Made by a program: the position numbers and the translations under genes
The notes under the pieces: model-generated
Databases searched by the model: none
The model's input: the letters and a program-made list of their open reading frames with translations, nothing else
What the model was told of the DNA's origin: nothing
Assembly (NCBI RefSeq): GCF_051020975.1
Contig: NC_135043.1
Span: 6,572,001 to 6,636,000, forward strand
DNA length: 64,000 nucleotides
Reading direction: 5' to 3'
Source of the DNA: Osmia lignaria lignaria
Taxonomy: Eukaryota > Arthropoda > Insecta > Hymenoptera > Megachilidae
Part shown: positions 1-12,214 of the stretch, piece by piece
Layout of the letters: each line of letters opens with the position of its first letter
How positions within the stretch are numbered: position 1 is the stretch's first letter

Positions 1-2331
1 ACGCGTGGCCGCTATCGTCGCTAACGCAAGAACCCCGAAGTTAACCCGCAATTTAGCCGCAGAACGATCGTTCAAAAGAGACGTCTCGCTTGATGCCACT
101 TAACGAATCCCCGACTGACTCGGCTCGTGCTCCGTTTCCAGATGCGACGATTGCTCTTCTCGCGAACACGGAATCGGTCGTGATTAAAGTTTCAGGGGCG
201 GAATAATTCATGACTCGGTTCGGGCCTTTCAATGAATTCATTCGAATCGTCGCTTCAGCTGCCTTGGACTTTCCTCGAATTCAATTACACGAGTTCGTTA
301 TTCGTCTATCGTTCGTCATTTAATCAGTGTAACATAAAATTGGTAATGTCATTGGTTTATAATAGTTCCGAGCAAAGGGAACGAAAATGAAATTTACGCT
401 TTAGTAATTATCCGATGTGTGCCTAGGTTACGATTACAAATTTGCATTGCTAAATTACACGTGCACGGAGAGGAATGCCGAGATGTTGAAAATTCTCACG
501 ATAAATCACGGTTACAGGGTTGACAGGGTGACGCGTATGATTACACCCTGTCTCTTAGAGGCTATAAATTTCTTCACGCTCGCTATCCACCTTCGTTCTA
601 GGATTCTACAGGTATTCTCGGGGTCCCGTTTCATCGAGGACTTCGGGGATAACCGTGACGCACGGTCTGCCAGCGTTTAATGGGTCGGCAAAGGCGAGCG
701 ACTCCGAATAATCCTGATGTATCGTTTACTCGCTCGATGCTGCTTCGAGCGTAGAAAGGCGGGATTCCATCGACGGGAACGCTCGCATCTTCGCTTTCTC
801 CGAAACATATCCCGTCTCGTTTCTGGTTTCTATTATTCCGAACGATCAGGTGTATCATAGATAGGAATTCACTCGGGTCGCTCGGTTACTAGGATTCGTG
901 AATCCTACGCGTTGTCGGATCTCTAATCTCCTTGTCATTAACGCGAATCCAGCTGTCCCTCGAGCTGTGGGATAACCATTACTTTCGAATCACTGGTTCG
1001 GCCCTGTCATTTGGCCAGGCCACAAATTAACGCGACTAACCATAACCGTAACGTTCGGTTAAACGCACCTTCCATCTCGGGCCCTGCAGTTAGAATCTTG
1101 ACCGGGTACTTTTTTTTTTTTATATCCATCAAACATCCAGCCAAGGAATTACGGGTTACAACGATATTTTTCATGCAAACGCGCTTTTTCATCGTCGTTT
1201 CCTACAAGTTCGCTCGTTTTAATTAATTGAGGAAAAGGTTTATTATTTCGGCACGTGGGTTTGATGCGCGATGGTTCATCGGGTCGAAGCAATTTTCTGT
1301 TTGTCGAGAATATAATTTTCGTCAAACAGGAAGGGGGATGGTCGGTATATTTCCGAGATAAGACTACAGCTTGCCCGTTAGGATCTACTGTACGCCCGAC
1401 AGAGACCCTACTCTCTCGTGTGAAATTACTTCGTTTCGCGGGCTTACTCTTATCCCCCGGTGCCACCCTTTCTTACCGTGTATCCTCATTCAGCCGGGAT
1501 CTCCCTGGAAATAAAGTAGATACCTTTCCTATTTTCGCATCCGGAAAATTGCAATACCTCCGCCACCGGGTGTCCTCCTATTTCGTCCTTATAAATCAGT
1601 CTAAAACTCTGCTACCGCGTTAATCGCGACGCAAAATTTTCCATTTCCTCGTCACTGATTTTATCGCGAAAACTACCGAATATTTTCCCCTTTCCTCGCA
1701 TCGTGTTAATCGAACGACAATTTAATCAGGAAACACTCGATCTCGTGTTTCCTTGTCGCCAGCGATCCGCTCGATGCATTCCGGTAGGCGGGCAAAGCTG
1801 GTTGAGCGAGTGCCGGTTCTTAACGCAACAAGCTCCTCGCGCGTTTATCTAATTATTATAATTGCACGATTATTCTTGGTCGAAGGAACCGTGGCACAGG
1901 GCGAGATCCCATGCCTCGCAGTCTGTTGGGCCTGGTAGAAAATAAATGAAAAGAAGCAACGGGATATATATGGAGCGGCACACGATAGAATCTCCTGCCG
2001 GTCGAAGTCGTGATGCGAACGATCACGAATTCTTTCCATCCTTTGTGTATCGGCAATCGCTGAATTCTTTCCACGCATCCGTACTCTGCGTCGTTCGCGT
2101 AATAATCGTTGGTATTTTGCACCGGATCGTTCCTTTATTTTTATACACCGCGAATCGAGCCGTTCCGCGTAACCAACCATCGCTGGTTTCCATTTTTCTT
2201 TTTCCAGGAATTTATGTTTCTTCTTGTCAAATTCGATCGAGGTGTCGAGGCGTTTATTTGTGTATATAAATGTATTTTTTGAGGTTGGAAATAGTGATTA
2301 ACGGAGAAATCGATGTTTTTCTTTGCTTCAG
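1..2331 (+). other. hth: hth intron, 3' part (upstream of exon A)
   Basis: This is non-coding sequence ending in a good 3' splice site. A TGATTAAC branch-point-like motif lies at 2295-2302. A pyrimidine tract follows (2315-2329) and then CAG at 2329-2331. No open frame here resembles the Meis/PKNOX N-terminal domain or the Ser/Gly/Pro-rich linker expected of the preceding hth exons, so those exons lie left of the window. A 12-T run at 1110-1121 is the only notable simple repeat. I see no RNA gene or transposon. Confidence 0.75.
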
Positions 2332-2439
2332 GTAAATGGTGTCCGCGTAGGGAATGGAGTTCGCCGCCAGACGCGCAACGAGCGGCGAGCGACGCGCGTC
2401 GCGGCGTTCTTTACTCTTCCGTCTTCCTCGGTAGTCCCG
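2332..2439 (+). CDS. hth: homothorax, internal exon A (linker between MEIS domain and homeodomain)
   Basis: This is a 108-nt internal exon (36 codons) of the Meis-family TALE homeodomain factor Homothorax, the DNA-binding and nuclear-import partner of Extradenticle. It encodes the linker ahead of the homeodomain. Read from phase 1, it gives KWCPRREWSSPPDAQ, then a variable Ala/Arg stretch, then LYSSVFLGSP. This matches the fly Hth segment as I remember it (RWCRREWSSPADAR...RLYSSVFLGSP), which is not present in vertebrate Meis proteins. The boundaries are set by a pyrimidine-rich acceptor (TTTTTCTTTGCTTCAG) and a GTAAGT donor at 2440. The exon starts and ends in phase 1, so it can be skipped without a frameshift, and its last G joins the GT of exon B to form a Gly codon. 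The middle of the segment is a little longer and more Ala/Arg-rich than in the fly. The first six exon bases, GTAAAT, look like a 5' splice site. The identification is strong. Whether the exon is constitutive or a cassette is not known. Confidence 0.9.
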
Positions 2440-5400
2440 GTAAGTCTTACCAACTTCTCTCTTCTCAATTCTCTCAAAACTTTCACCCTTCTCTAAATTG
2501 AATATCTTGGCGAAATACGAGCGTACCGAGCTAGCGCGCATTCCCCGCTTCAATTTTACCCACTCGTACGTTATCCTTAATTAAAGCGCTCGCGTTCAGC
2601 TGCTTAATACCCGCGTCGTTACAAGCGTCGTTAAGCGTCGCGTACAGGTACGTGAATTTCGATGTCGATTGATCGTCACGGACCAGGTGGAAGAAGAAGA
2701 AGCTCGAGAAACGAAGAATCATGACGAATACGAAAGGCAGAGTACGGTGCTGTGTTGCGTGTGCGGACAGCACCAGCAGCGCGTGCATAGTACACGCGAT
2801 TTACCTTGCTCCCAGTGGGTGGAGCGCAATCGTTCGCGGCATAAACAAGTTTTAATCGTGCCTCGGGCATTCGCCGGGTTGAATAAATATTGATATCGGC
2901 CGACGCGACCGGCCAATCAGAATCGGGGCTTATAAAGCAAGCCGCTTACACACCCGCCTGTCTATCGCGCGACGTGCACGCGCGTCACCTATTTCATCAT
3001 CGCGCGTTACGTCGCGCAAAAGTATTATTTCCAGCCTTGAAACGTAAACCAAGGAAGGTGGTACTTGGTTGCGATATTTAAAATCACGTAAAGAATTTTA
3101 AGATATTGCAACCATCACGGTAATTATTATAACAGCGATCTTAGAGAAGAAAGCTTGAAAACTGTTAATTCTTCTGTTGAAATCGATAACGCGAGAGTTT
3201 ACTGTGGATCGGTAGCCGCGGAAAGTCGAGCGTCCGATAGCTATCGATACCCGTCTAATTCACGCGGAAGGGATCGCGATCCTGTCTATCCACGATTTCT
3301 CCTTTAATTAAATTACGCGACCGCCAAGGTGGGCCCCGATAAGGGGACGTAAATCACTTTCAGTCGATAAGTAATCGAACGATTCCGAGAGACGTCCAGG
3401 AGGTTCAGTTGGTCGGTGGAAAGACGACGCGGGTATATCGCGCATGCTCGCGCACCAGCTTCCCTCTTTCCTCCCTATCGCGGTTCCTCTTTGCTCCTCT
3501 TCCTGTGGATTCGAAGGAAACGGAGGGAATATGAGCGAATGCCAGAGAGGTAGAAGAAGAAGAGAAGAGCTCGGCGGCGGCGAGTCAGGGCCGAGAAGGA
3601 GCCAGACAGAGAAGAGGGAGTCCTGGAGGGCGAAGGGAAGGGTTGGGTGCTAGAGACTCCGACAGGACGAAGAAGATAGACAGTGGGGAAAGCCGAAGGT
3701 GAAAGAGAGAAATCCACGTGGCGTCTCCATGGCAACGAGGCGAGGCGGGAATGCGACGGTAACCATGGCAGCCACGGGTTCCTCTCTCGGACCGACCTGT
3801 CTGTCCCTCTTTTCTGGTACCCTCGTCCTCCTCGTGTTCTCCTCTCTCATCTGTACCTCTTCCTTCCGCCCACGGTATGAGAACCACCAGCACCGACGGG
3901 ATCCGCGAAGAAAAGGTGGAGCGCACTTGGATCTGCGCTCTGGAGAAAGCTGCTGCTTCCTCTTGCTTCTTCTTCCACCTACCTCCCAACCCTCCTCCCC
4001 TTTTATTCCTCTCTTCTTTTAACCACGATAATAGGAGTAGCGATAGCACGTCTTTCTATGCTACTCAATCGACTGAGAGGCTAATGAATGAGAAAGGAAT
4101 CATAGAAGTTTAATTAGAATCGCGGTACAAGCTACCGGCAAAGTTGCTCTTCTGAATCAGGAAAACTCATTGATTCGCACGAACGATTGTAATTATTTAG
4201 GGGAAAATTAATGACACGGAATAGCTGAAAAAATTTTACAGGAAATAATATATAAAGCGAAACGATAGCTGGCTATCTCGTTGCCATAACATTCATAGTT
4301 AACGATGAACTGATAAATTCGAAGGCGTTTCTCTGTTTCACGTGTGCTTCGTTTCTCCCGGTCTCTGGTGCCGGTTTCAATTCGTTAAAACGTCAGCTTG
4401 TTCCGCGGCGTTGCGTTAACGCGGTTGTTTAATAATAAAAAGAGCCGCGGGGTCGTATTAATTAATCGAAACGCGGAAACGGGGGATAAATTTTATCTCG
4501 GTCGCGCGTACCTCGACTGTTAATAATGAATCGTTAATGCTAATTTTTGATTTATGCGTTCATAATCTTTCCCCCGGACCCGTCTCTCTGTGGCTAGATC
4601 ATACCCCGACCGACTCCACCTCCCCCGCCCCATATCCCGTTGCACATACTCGCGTTGTTCCGGATGCGTGTTTTTGAACGCGACCGATATCGGTGACTGA
4701 ATTAAACGACCGACCGGAAGCTCGGGATAAATTTTGTCGCAGGATACGCCGGTTATTAATAACGACTATTTCCTAGCAGTTCGTTAATAGGACCGCAACA
4801 ACGATTGCAATTTACGCGCGTACCTCGCTTTGTGTGAAATTTTCGCGCTCGGTACGCCGCATAATTTCACCGTCCCTTTAGCAGCGTTCGGAGACAAACG
4901 TTTCCCAGAACCGATCGAACGTGCGTGGTTCGCAAAACCGATGTAAAAGTTGCCGGTTTAAAATTACCGAGACGCGAGTCCGCGCGCTTTGAATCTCCTC
5001 TCTCGGAGACCGAGAGGAACGCGGACGGCACGGTACGTTGAAAAAGCCGCGGATGCGTGGCCGTGCAGAGGGCGCGGGGCAGTTTAAAAGCTATCGACAT
5101 TCTTCGACGCGGAAACGTGGCTGGTACCGGCGTTCGACGAGGCGCGAGAGAGCAGATATCCCAGGGACTTGGAGCAAGTTCGCGAGGTTGATTATGTATG
5201 ACCGTCGAGGAGGAATCTCGGTATTCCTCTCGATACGTCGCTGAACTGAGAATCGAGTTTCTGCGTCGACGACGAGGTTACCTCGTTCGCGTTATCCCCG
5301 ATAATATATTTTCGTCGAACCATCAATTACCGGCCGGCCGTACGTGGGCCTCCTTAATGCGGTGCCGTTGTTATTTTCAGTTTCGTTAAGTTACGCGACG

Positions 5401-6039
5401 AAGAGGCGTTCCTCTTCGAACCGAGCGACGGAACACGATGGAACGCGACGTCTACAGAATCGAGCAGATTAGCGTCGCGAAACGGATCGACGAGCTCGTT
5501 TCGCGACCTCGTTCTAATTCCTTTCCTCCCCTTCGCTTTCTTCATTGGTTCATTCTTTATCTTTTTTTTTTTTTCGACCAGTTTAGACGGGATTCGAGAT
5601 CCCTGACGTCAATCCCGGTTATTCTGTTTATCTTCATGGGATAGAATCAGATTCGAGAAAATAGACTTGATTACGTGAACCGTTTCCATGTTTTTTCCTC
5701 TCCCTCTCTTCATCTCATTTATCGCGTTCGAATTGTGTTGGTTATTCTTAGTTGCTTAAATTTCCCTCTTTTTCCACTCTCCGGAATGGCAACGTAACCA
5801 GGGTGCAAGTAAATGGATCACTTTGCTCAATTCTCGTCGAAAGGCAAGTTGACCATTCGCTTCCATCAAATCTCGTTACGCGTATCCAGTAGGTTGGTCT
5901 GAAAGGTACAAGAGATTCAAGGGTTTAGAGGAAAGGGTATAAAGGGTGGAAATTGTCTCTGTTTGGTTTTTCGTGGGTCGCGCATCATCCCGGGATCGGT
6001 GCTCCAGGCTAACCCTCTCCTCCTTCGCCACCCTTGGAG

Positions 6040-6078
6040 CTCACGCTGCAATGGCACACGGCATGGCTCCCTTTTCCG
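6040..6078 (+). other. candidate 39-nt cassette microexon (unproven)
   Basis: A CT-rich tract (6011-6035) ends in AG at 6038-6039. Thirty-nine nucleotides later there is a strong donor, CCG|GTGAGT, at 6079. The segment is open in the hth frame, phase 1 to phase 1, and would insert AHAAMAHGMAPFS between exons A and B without a frameshift. The acceptor has a weak G before the AG. The inserted sequence does not match the fly insert I remember, so chance is a real possibility. Confidence 0.18.
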
Positions 6079-7120
6079 GTGAGTGTAGCGTAATGTAAGG
6101 GTTGCTCCCGCGTCGGCGGTGTTCCGGGGGGGGTGAGAGAGTTTAAAACCCCTCGGGGCTTGAGGTCCAGGCCGGTTAGATTTATCGGATGTTTTGGTTG
6201 GCGGCCATTGTTAGCCGCCCTCTCTCCACTCTCTTTCCCTCTTTCGCTCTTCTCTACGGCCAGTGGCGTAGTCGATTCCGTCCAATAGGGAGGCATTTTT
6301 TACCCTTTTTTCGTTACCTCTCGAATACCCGACGACCATATATAGTATATATATGTACACAAAGATCGAAGACTCCGTAAAGCAATAACGTGTTAAGAAT
6401 AATGCGACAGTTCACGGTTTCCTGCTTTCCCCTCGAGCGAAAATTTATTTTCTTCCTTCCACGATCTTTCAGCGAAACGATGTTTAAATTAGAGAAATTG
6501 TCGACTTAGATTCGCGAACTTGGAATCGAACTTCCAGCTACGCTTTTGCGCTTTGTTCCGCGTGGAAACACTCGTTCGTACGGAGTCTCTTGGTAACGCG
6601 GATCTCCGTCAACCCCTGCGCTATTGTACACAGTGGTTTGAACGATGTTCAAGCTCGCGACCCTTTTCGGTTCAACCCCTCGCAACCGCAGTTCTCTCTT
6701 TACCCGTTCTAGCCGGTACATCGTGCGATTCTACACGGTGGAACGCTGTCTCGGCCGGTGATCGATGCGGTCTTATAATTAGCTCGCCTTAAAAGCGAGC
6801 TTCCACCGTTCTAATTGCACGCTGAAAAAGCCCCTTTGTATTACCGGGCTGATTTCGAATAGCCGTGGCAGAAGGTGTTAGCGAAACGGTGTCTTGGTAA
6901 TTTCCTTCGACGCATCCCCGGCTCGGTCGGCTGATACGTCGACGATCGAAACGTCATTCCGTCGGTGTGAAATCATCATCGTGGTCGTCGGGCAGCGGGT
7001 TATAACCGATAGTCCGTGGCAGGGAAGGAAGAAGTTTCAGGCAGGAGGGTTTCTACGGTGAGGCCGCGCAGGGCCACCTCGTGTTCTTCGATTAGCAGCA
7101 GACCGACCCGACCATGACCT

Positions 7121-7163
7121 CTCTCCTCTCCTCTTCTCTTCTCTTCTCTTCTCTTCTCTTCTT
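7121..7163 (+). repeat. (CTCTT)n microsatellite
   Basis: This is a pure-pyrimidine tract on the + strand with about eight CTCTT/CTC units, lying in the exon A-exon B intron. It is non-coding and likely length-polymorphic. Confidence 0.95.
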
Positions 7164-8585
7164 CGGCCTGCGTACCATGCCATAGGTGGAGAAGATTCTC
7201 CGGCTCTTTCATTCTCTCTACGTTCCCTTTCCGTTTCTCTCGTGCTCCATCTCGCGGCACTGATTGGACGATCCATCACCGGCCCTCGTCTCTTTCTCTC
7301 GCGTCTCTGCCCTCTCTTTCCTCGTCTCGTCCTCCGCTCGTTTCCTCTGGAACCTCTCTTACGGTGGAACCGGACATACGTTCCATCCGCCTATGTATGC
7401 GCGTCGCTACGTGTGTACCACGTGTACGTACACAGGTAAATACATGAAAGCCAGCAGGAGAAGTATTCGAGGAGTACAAAGTACAGGGAACAATGTTCCA
7501 CTCTTCTCGATTTTTCGAGTTGCTTGATTAAGAATCGAACGGTTTCTTGTTTCCCTCTATTGAATTTCCAAAATTCTTGCGTTTATTTTGAAGATTTTTC
7601 GTTATTCCATTCGCTTACATGGCGAACGCGCGTACTCGGTCACTCAGCAACAGGGAACAGAGCGGCGAGTCGCATACCGGCGACCATCGCCCAAAGGGGC
7701 GGCCATTCTCGCGAAAAGGGTGGGAGGGTAATTGGTTCCCATGGAGGCAGAAAACGGCTCGCTTGAAAACGTCTCGTCGAAACTGCATGCGTTGAACACT
7801 GGCTCGAAGGTAATGCGGACCCGGACAGAGAAAGAACTTGAGAGGCAAAGGTGAATGAGCGTTTGTTGGAAAAGTGATTCGATGGACGATAAACGCGCAT
7901 AATTTAAAGCAGAAAAATTCAGATAAAAATAAGGGAATCCAATTTCTCACGAATCACCCGAAATCAACGATCAAACTGTTATTCCTCTGTTTCCCAACGA
8001 GTTTCGTAGTTGATGCAAGTATCAAAAAGAAAGGAGGGGCGAAAAAGGTAAAGAAGAAAGCTGGAACGTCAGCGGGATTAAAGGCACAGAGGGGTAGAGA
8101 TACGGGTAAAGCAGAACGGGTAGAATAGTGGTGGTTGGAACAATCGAGCCGTCGCGTGATGATACGGCGAGTTAAAAAGAGAAAAGAACATAGGAAAGCG
8201 AAAGGAAGTAAGGAGACGAAGAAGGAAGGCGACAGGCCGATAAACGTGATACACGTCGCGGGATATACACACAGCCGTGCTGCCTGCTGCTATCCACGGT
8301 CCGTATTCATTAGTTCCTTACTCAAAGGCACGGAAATAGTTCCGGAGTTGCGGGAGGCACAAAGCACAAAGCTCTGTCGCGGAACAATGAGAGATAGCAG
8401 GGGGTGAGTGAGAGAGGAGCGAGAGGTGTAGCCATACATAACAGTGATAGCCGCGAGAGGAAGAGAGAGATAGAGGGAGGGTGAACTGCAGATTTCATGA
8501 AGTCGAAGATAGGCACAATGGTTTAGCTCGCGAGAATGCCACCACTTCTCTCTCTATCTCTGTTCTCCCGTTCGGTATCTATCAG

Positions 8586-8616
8586 ATTGTCCAATAAGTT
8601 CGTGCTATTTTTTATT
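8586..8616 (+). mobile_element. possible mariner-type terminal inverted repeat remnant
   Basis: The segment contains TGTCCAATAAGTTCGTGC followed by a T-rich stretch. It resembles the outer end of many insect mariner elements, in which a TGTCC/TGGC...AAGTTCGTGCG core precedes a T-run. The roughly 100 bp that follow are AT-rich, unlike their surroundings. I could not find a matching inverted end or any transposase reading frame, so at best this is a solo end or a decayed fragment. Confidence 0.25.
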
Positions 8617-9503
8617 ATCAATCTATTAAGATTTTAGTAGTCGGTTTCGAAATAATATAAATTCAACTTCTTGATTTTGAAATATTCAGTAACACGAATA
8701 TTCTATCCTCTCTCTCTACAATATTCATACGCGTTGAATATATTAATGCGCCAAGAGATATGTAAAGCGTGTTTGACTGGGAGCCACCCGCGACTCTGTT
8801 CTCGCTTCTCGGTGGTTGGGCCGGGATGCAATATTAGTGAAATGTGTCTCGAAGCGTGCCCATGTGCGGCAGCGATATTAAACAGCAGCCGTCGTTGCAT
8901 CTGCGTTTCCCGTTTGCTCCGCACGCGTGTTACCATCTAGAATGGACCGGAGTCTACCGTGGTCTTCGAATTTCACCTACGTTCCAAACTTCCCACCGGT
9001 TATCGACTGGTTGCTGGAATCTTTATATTTTCCCTGGCAACGACAGAAACATTGCCGTTTGTTGGGCGATATATTTCGAAATATGAAAATCCGCGGGACC
9101 ACGGGGATGATGGTCCTTGCAGCAGCTGCGCGTAATGGCAACCTACACGCGCTTCTCAAGAAAATGAATCATTTTTCCTAAGAATATCTTCGTAACTATA
9201 TCGTAGTCGCCACGCGTTCGTCTTCGTAGTCGCAGTTGGACGATTTTAAAAGCTCTACCCCTAGAAGTGGTGCGTTTCGTAAACCGACGCGACGGGGAGA
9301 TCCGTTCGAGTATCGCTAGCACCCGCGCGGGCATGGAACAAAGAAAAACACGGTGGAATAATTAAAACGTGGAATTTACGAAGGGGCTGAGCGAGTTTGC
9401 CGGCTGCGTCATCGGAGCGGACAAAGAAGAGTGAGAGAAAGAGAGGACACGCGGAGGTGGAGGAACGAGCGCCAGGAAAATACACACGGAGAAGCGGAGA
9501 GAC

Positions 9504-9520
9504 AAAAAAAAAAAAAAAAA
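9504..9520 (+). repeat. A17 homopolymer
   Basis: A run of seventeen A's lies in intronic sequence. No LINE or SINE body is recognisable upstream. Confidence 0.95.
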
Positions 9521-9798
9521 TTGTGGAAGAGAGGAATATAGCTTGAAAGTGTGCTAGCAGAGGGTGAGCGAAAGCTATATGGAATAGAGGGTGGCAGGAG
9601 GGAAGGGTGGTTTCTCGATGTAGCACGGTACAGCACGGTACAATCGGTGGTACCGGCACATGGGCACACGCCAACTTGTACTATCTCTCTTCCTCTTTCA
9701 TTTTCGTCTTCCTGTGTTCTCTTTCTCCACCTCCACACCCACATTCACCTCGAACGTGCCCCTGCACGGAGTTCTCCCAACCTACGGCCCAGCCCCGG

Positions 9799-9822
9799 CA
9801 GCAGCAGCAGCAGCAGCAGCAG
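9799..9822 (+). repeat. (CAG)8 triplet repeat
   Basis: Eight perfect CAG units lie in a frame that would read polyglutamine or polyalanine depending on phase. Open frames cross it in several phases and on both strands, and none resembles an hth coding segment. I treat it as an intronic microsatellite. Confidence 0.9.
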
Positions 9823-12189
9823 CACCCAACCCAGACCCTGGGGCTGTCAAACGCAGGCCGAATCTTCTTCTGCTCTTGACAGCCTGGAAATGAAGAGAGT
9901 GCCCCCGCGTGGCGTATCCTACCCGCTTTCCTATGTACGTTAACGCGCGTCCTAGGAATGTACGTTCTGTTCTCACACGCGTGTCCACGTTATCCCTTTA
10001 ACGTGTACATGCGGACCCCTGGCCTGTGTGACGAGCACCGGGTTCAACGGAGGTCGCTGCTCCTGCCTTCGTCTCTTTCATTTTCGTTCGTCCTTTCATT
10101 ATACCCCCCCAACCCCTCGGCCCCCTTTTAATTTTGTCCGCGTCTGGATAGATTCATTTTTTTTTTTTTCTCTCCTGCTAATTCGTCTGTAATTGTTCTC
10201 TCTGTCGATCGAAGCTCCGCGAAATTGCTCGACAAAGGTACGTCGAGGTTTTTCTCAATTTTTTTTTCGAACAGTAGGAAATGAGAATCATACGATCCGT
10301 CGATGTATATTCAAGTTGCATTTTTTCGGAGGTATATTTAACGGGTTTGATGGAACTTTCAACTTTTCTCCTGGATACTTTGAAGGATGACTAAAGAGGC
10401 TCCGACCACCGATTACAAAGCGCTTTTCGAGCGCGATCATTAGCGCAATTATTATTGTGTCGGAGCACAATGCGCGCACTGGCATCCTCGAGTACACAAT
10501 GGACGGCGAAGCTGAAGAGGCGGAGGATAGAGAGCCGAGAGGCTGGAAACAACGGAGCTCGGTATACTCTTCGGTTTGACTGGAAAATAGAGCGAAACTA
10601 TGGGCAAACTGTTAAGAAGTCGGCCCATGTCGGTTCGATACGGATAATTAACGCGTCTCTCCTCTATCCTTCGTCTCGTCGAAGAAACTATAAATGTCAG
10701 GGATAAATTTCAACGGTGTATCCGTTTACACGGAAAACGGTACAGCGACGGTTACGTCGCCGCGTGACAATCGGCTATGGAAATTCTAAAAGGAATTCTT
10801 CAGGCGTATTCTTGAAACGCGCAACAGACAGGAACAAGCTTTTCAAGAAGTAACTGCCTGCAGGTTCTTTGAGCCAGTGTACACAAGCCGAGCGTAGTCG
10901 GGACCGAGTACCGACCGCATCGAATAGTCATTCCAGTCCTGTTCGACGTTCGACTAAAGTATGTACGATGCTGAATTGCCGAGGGGTACTGGCGCGAGAG
11001 AGGTATATCTATTAGAACGTACTTGATGCGTTTACATCGTCGTACAAGAGAGCGTCGCATATACCTCAGCCGATATTACCGGTACCGTCGGTCGTGTTAT
11101 TACGGCGTTACATTCCATCGTACACGGAATCCGTCGCGTTCGATCCCCGGGTACAATGATCCTCGTTGTTCCGCCTTTTTTTCTCCTCCTCGTACCTGGA
11201 CCATTGGACGGTTCTGCGCGACCACGCTTTCCATTCTTCTCGTCGACGATCGGTCGTGCACTCAACGTTGGACACTCCTTGAAAAAAAATTCTTATCGAT
11301 GCTCGTCGATCCTTTGACCAAATAACGGTCCTAGCTCTCCTTGTCTACTTTTCATTCGTTTTATTATTGTTTTATTCCGTCCTGTTGCGCGGCAGCCTCG
11401 CCCACGTCGATAAATCGCGTTTATTATTAGAAACGATACTCCGCGTCGTAATTCACCATTCGATGCAGGTGACTTTGCTGTTTCCTCGCAGTTGCATTGT
11501 TCTTCTTAATAAATCGTGGTTCTTTCTTTCAACGTGATTTATCTGAGGAATTTTCAGATACTCCTGAAAAGTGGTACACAATTTGTCTTTGAATAAAATC
11601 AGGAGAATATTTTTGAAACGGAGCTAAATTGCGGTTTAATAGTCAGCTTTCATCAAAGGTGCGAGAACAAGGTACTCGGAACTTATTACTCCGTTTCGTT
11701 ATCTGTTTCGCCGGCGTGTTTCTCAGGCCGCCCTATTAGTTCTTCGTGTCCAGAGGATCCATACGGACGCGTTCTGCGTTTTTTCTGTCGTCCTCGTGGC
11801 TCGTTTCCTCGGCCCCGCGACACGCTCGTCCTCCGACGAAAGGTTGACCGGGAGCCCGGTTGAAATACTGCGACTCGATTTCAACACCTCGGCGTCGTTA
11901 ATTAGCCGTGCCACTCGAGTTTTATTCCGGCAGCATCCTCGCCGTTTAATTACAACCGGGGTATACGAGAGACGGAGAGAAACGGGGGTTAGGAGAGGGT
12001 CGAGCGCGTGTGCTACACGCTCCGAGACTACCTGCCCGATACGACACACCGACTAACACGTATCGGCTGGTATCGCCGCTATCAGCCAAGGTAAAGCAGG
12101 TATACGCGGCTCGTCGCCTCGATCGATCAGCTTCCCGATCCGATAATGAGGCTACAGCGGTTGAAATTTAAATTCTACCGTGGATTCGT

Positions 12190-12214
12190 TGATTATTTTT
12201 TAATACAGGTAATA
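12190..12214 (+). promoter_or_regulatory. weak candidate recursive splice site in the A-B intron
   Basis: A T-rich tract with an embedded TTTTTAATACAG is joined directly to GTAATA, giving an AG|GT at 12208/12209. This is a zero-length-exon arrangement on the hth strand about 9.8 kb into the intron. The 5' half is only a moderate donor, and I see no strong downstream donor that would define a recursive-splicing exon. Confidence 0.22.

Noticed and set aside
9551..9943. Polyglutamine/polyalanine open frames across (CAG)8
   Set aside because: Several phases on both strands are open through the repeat. None resembles hth linker sequence, and there is no convincing acceptor/donor pair.
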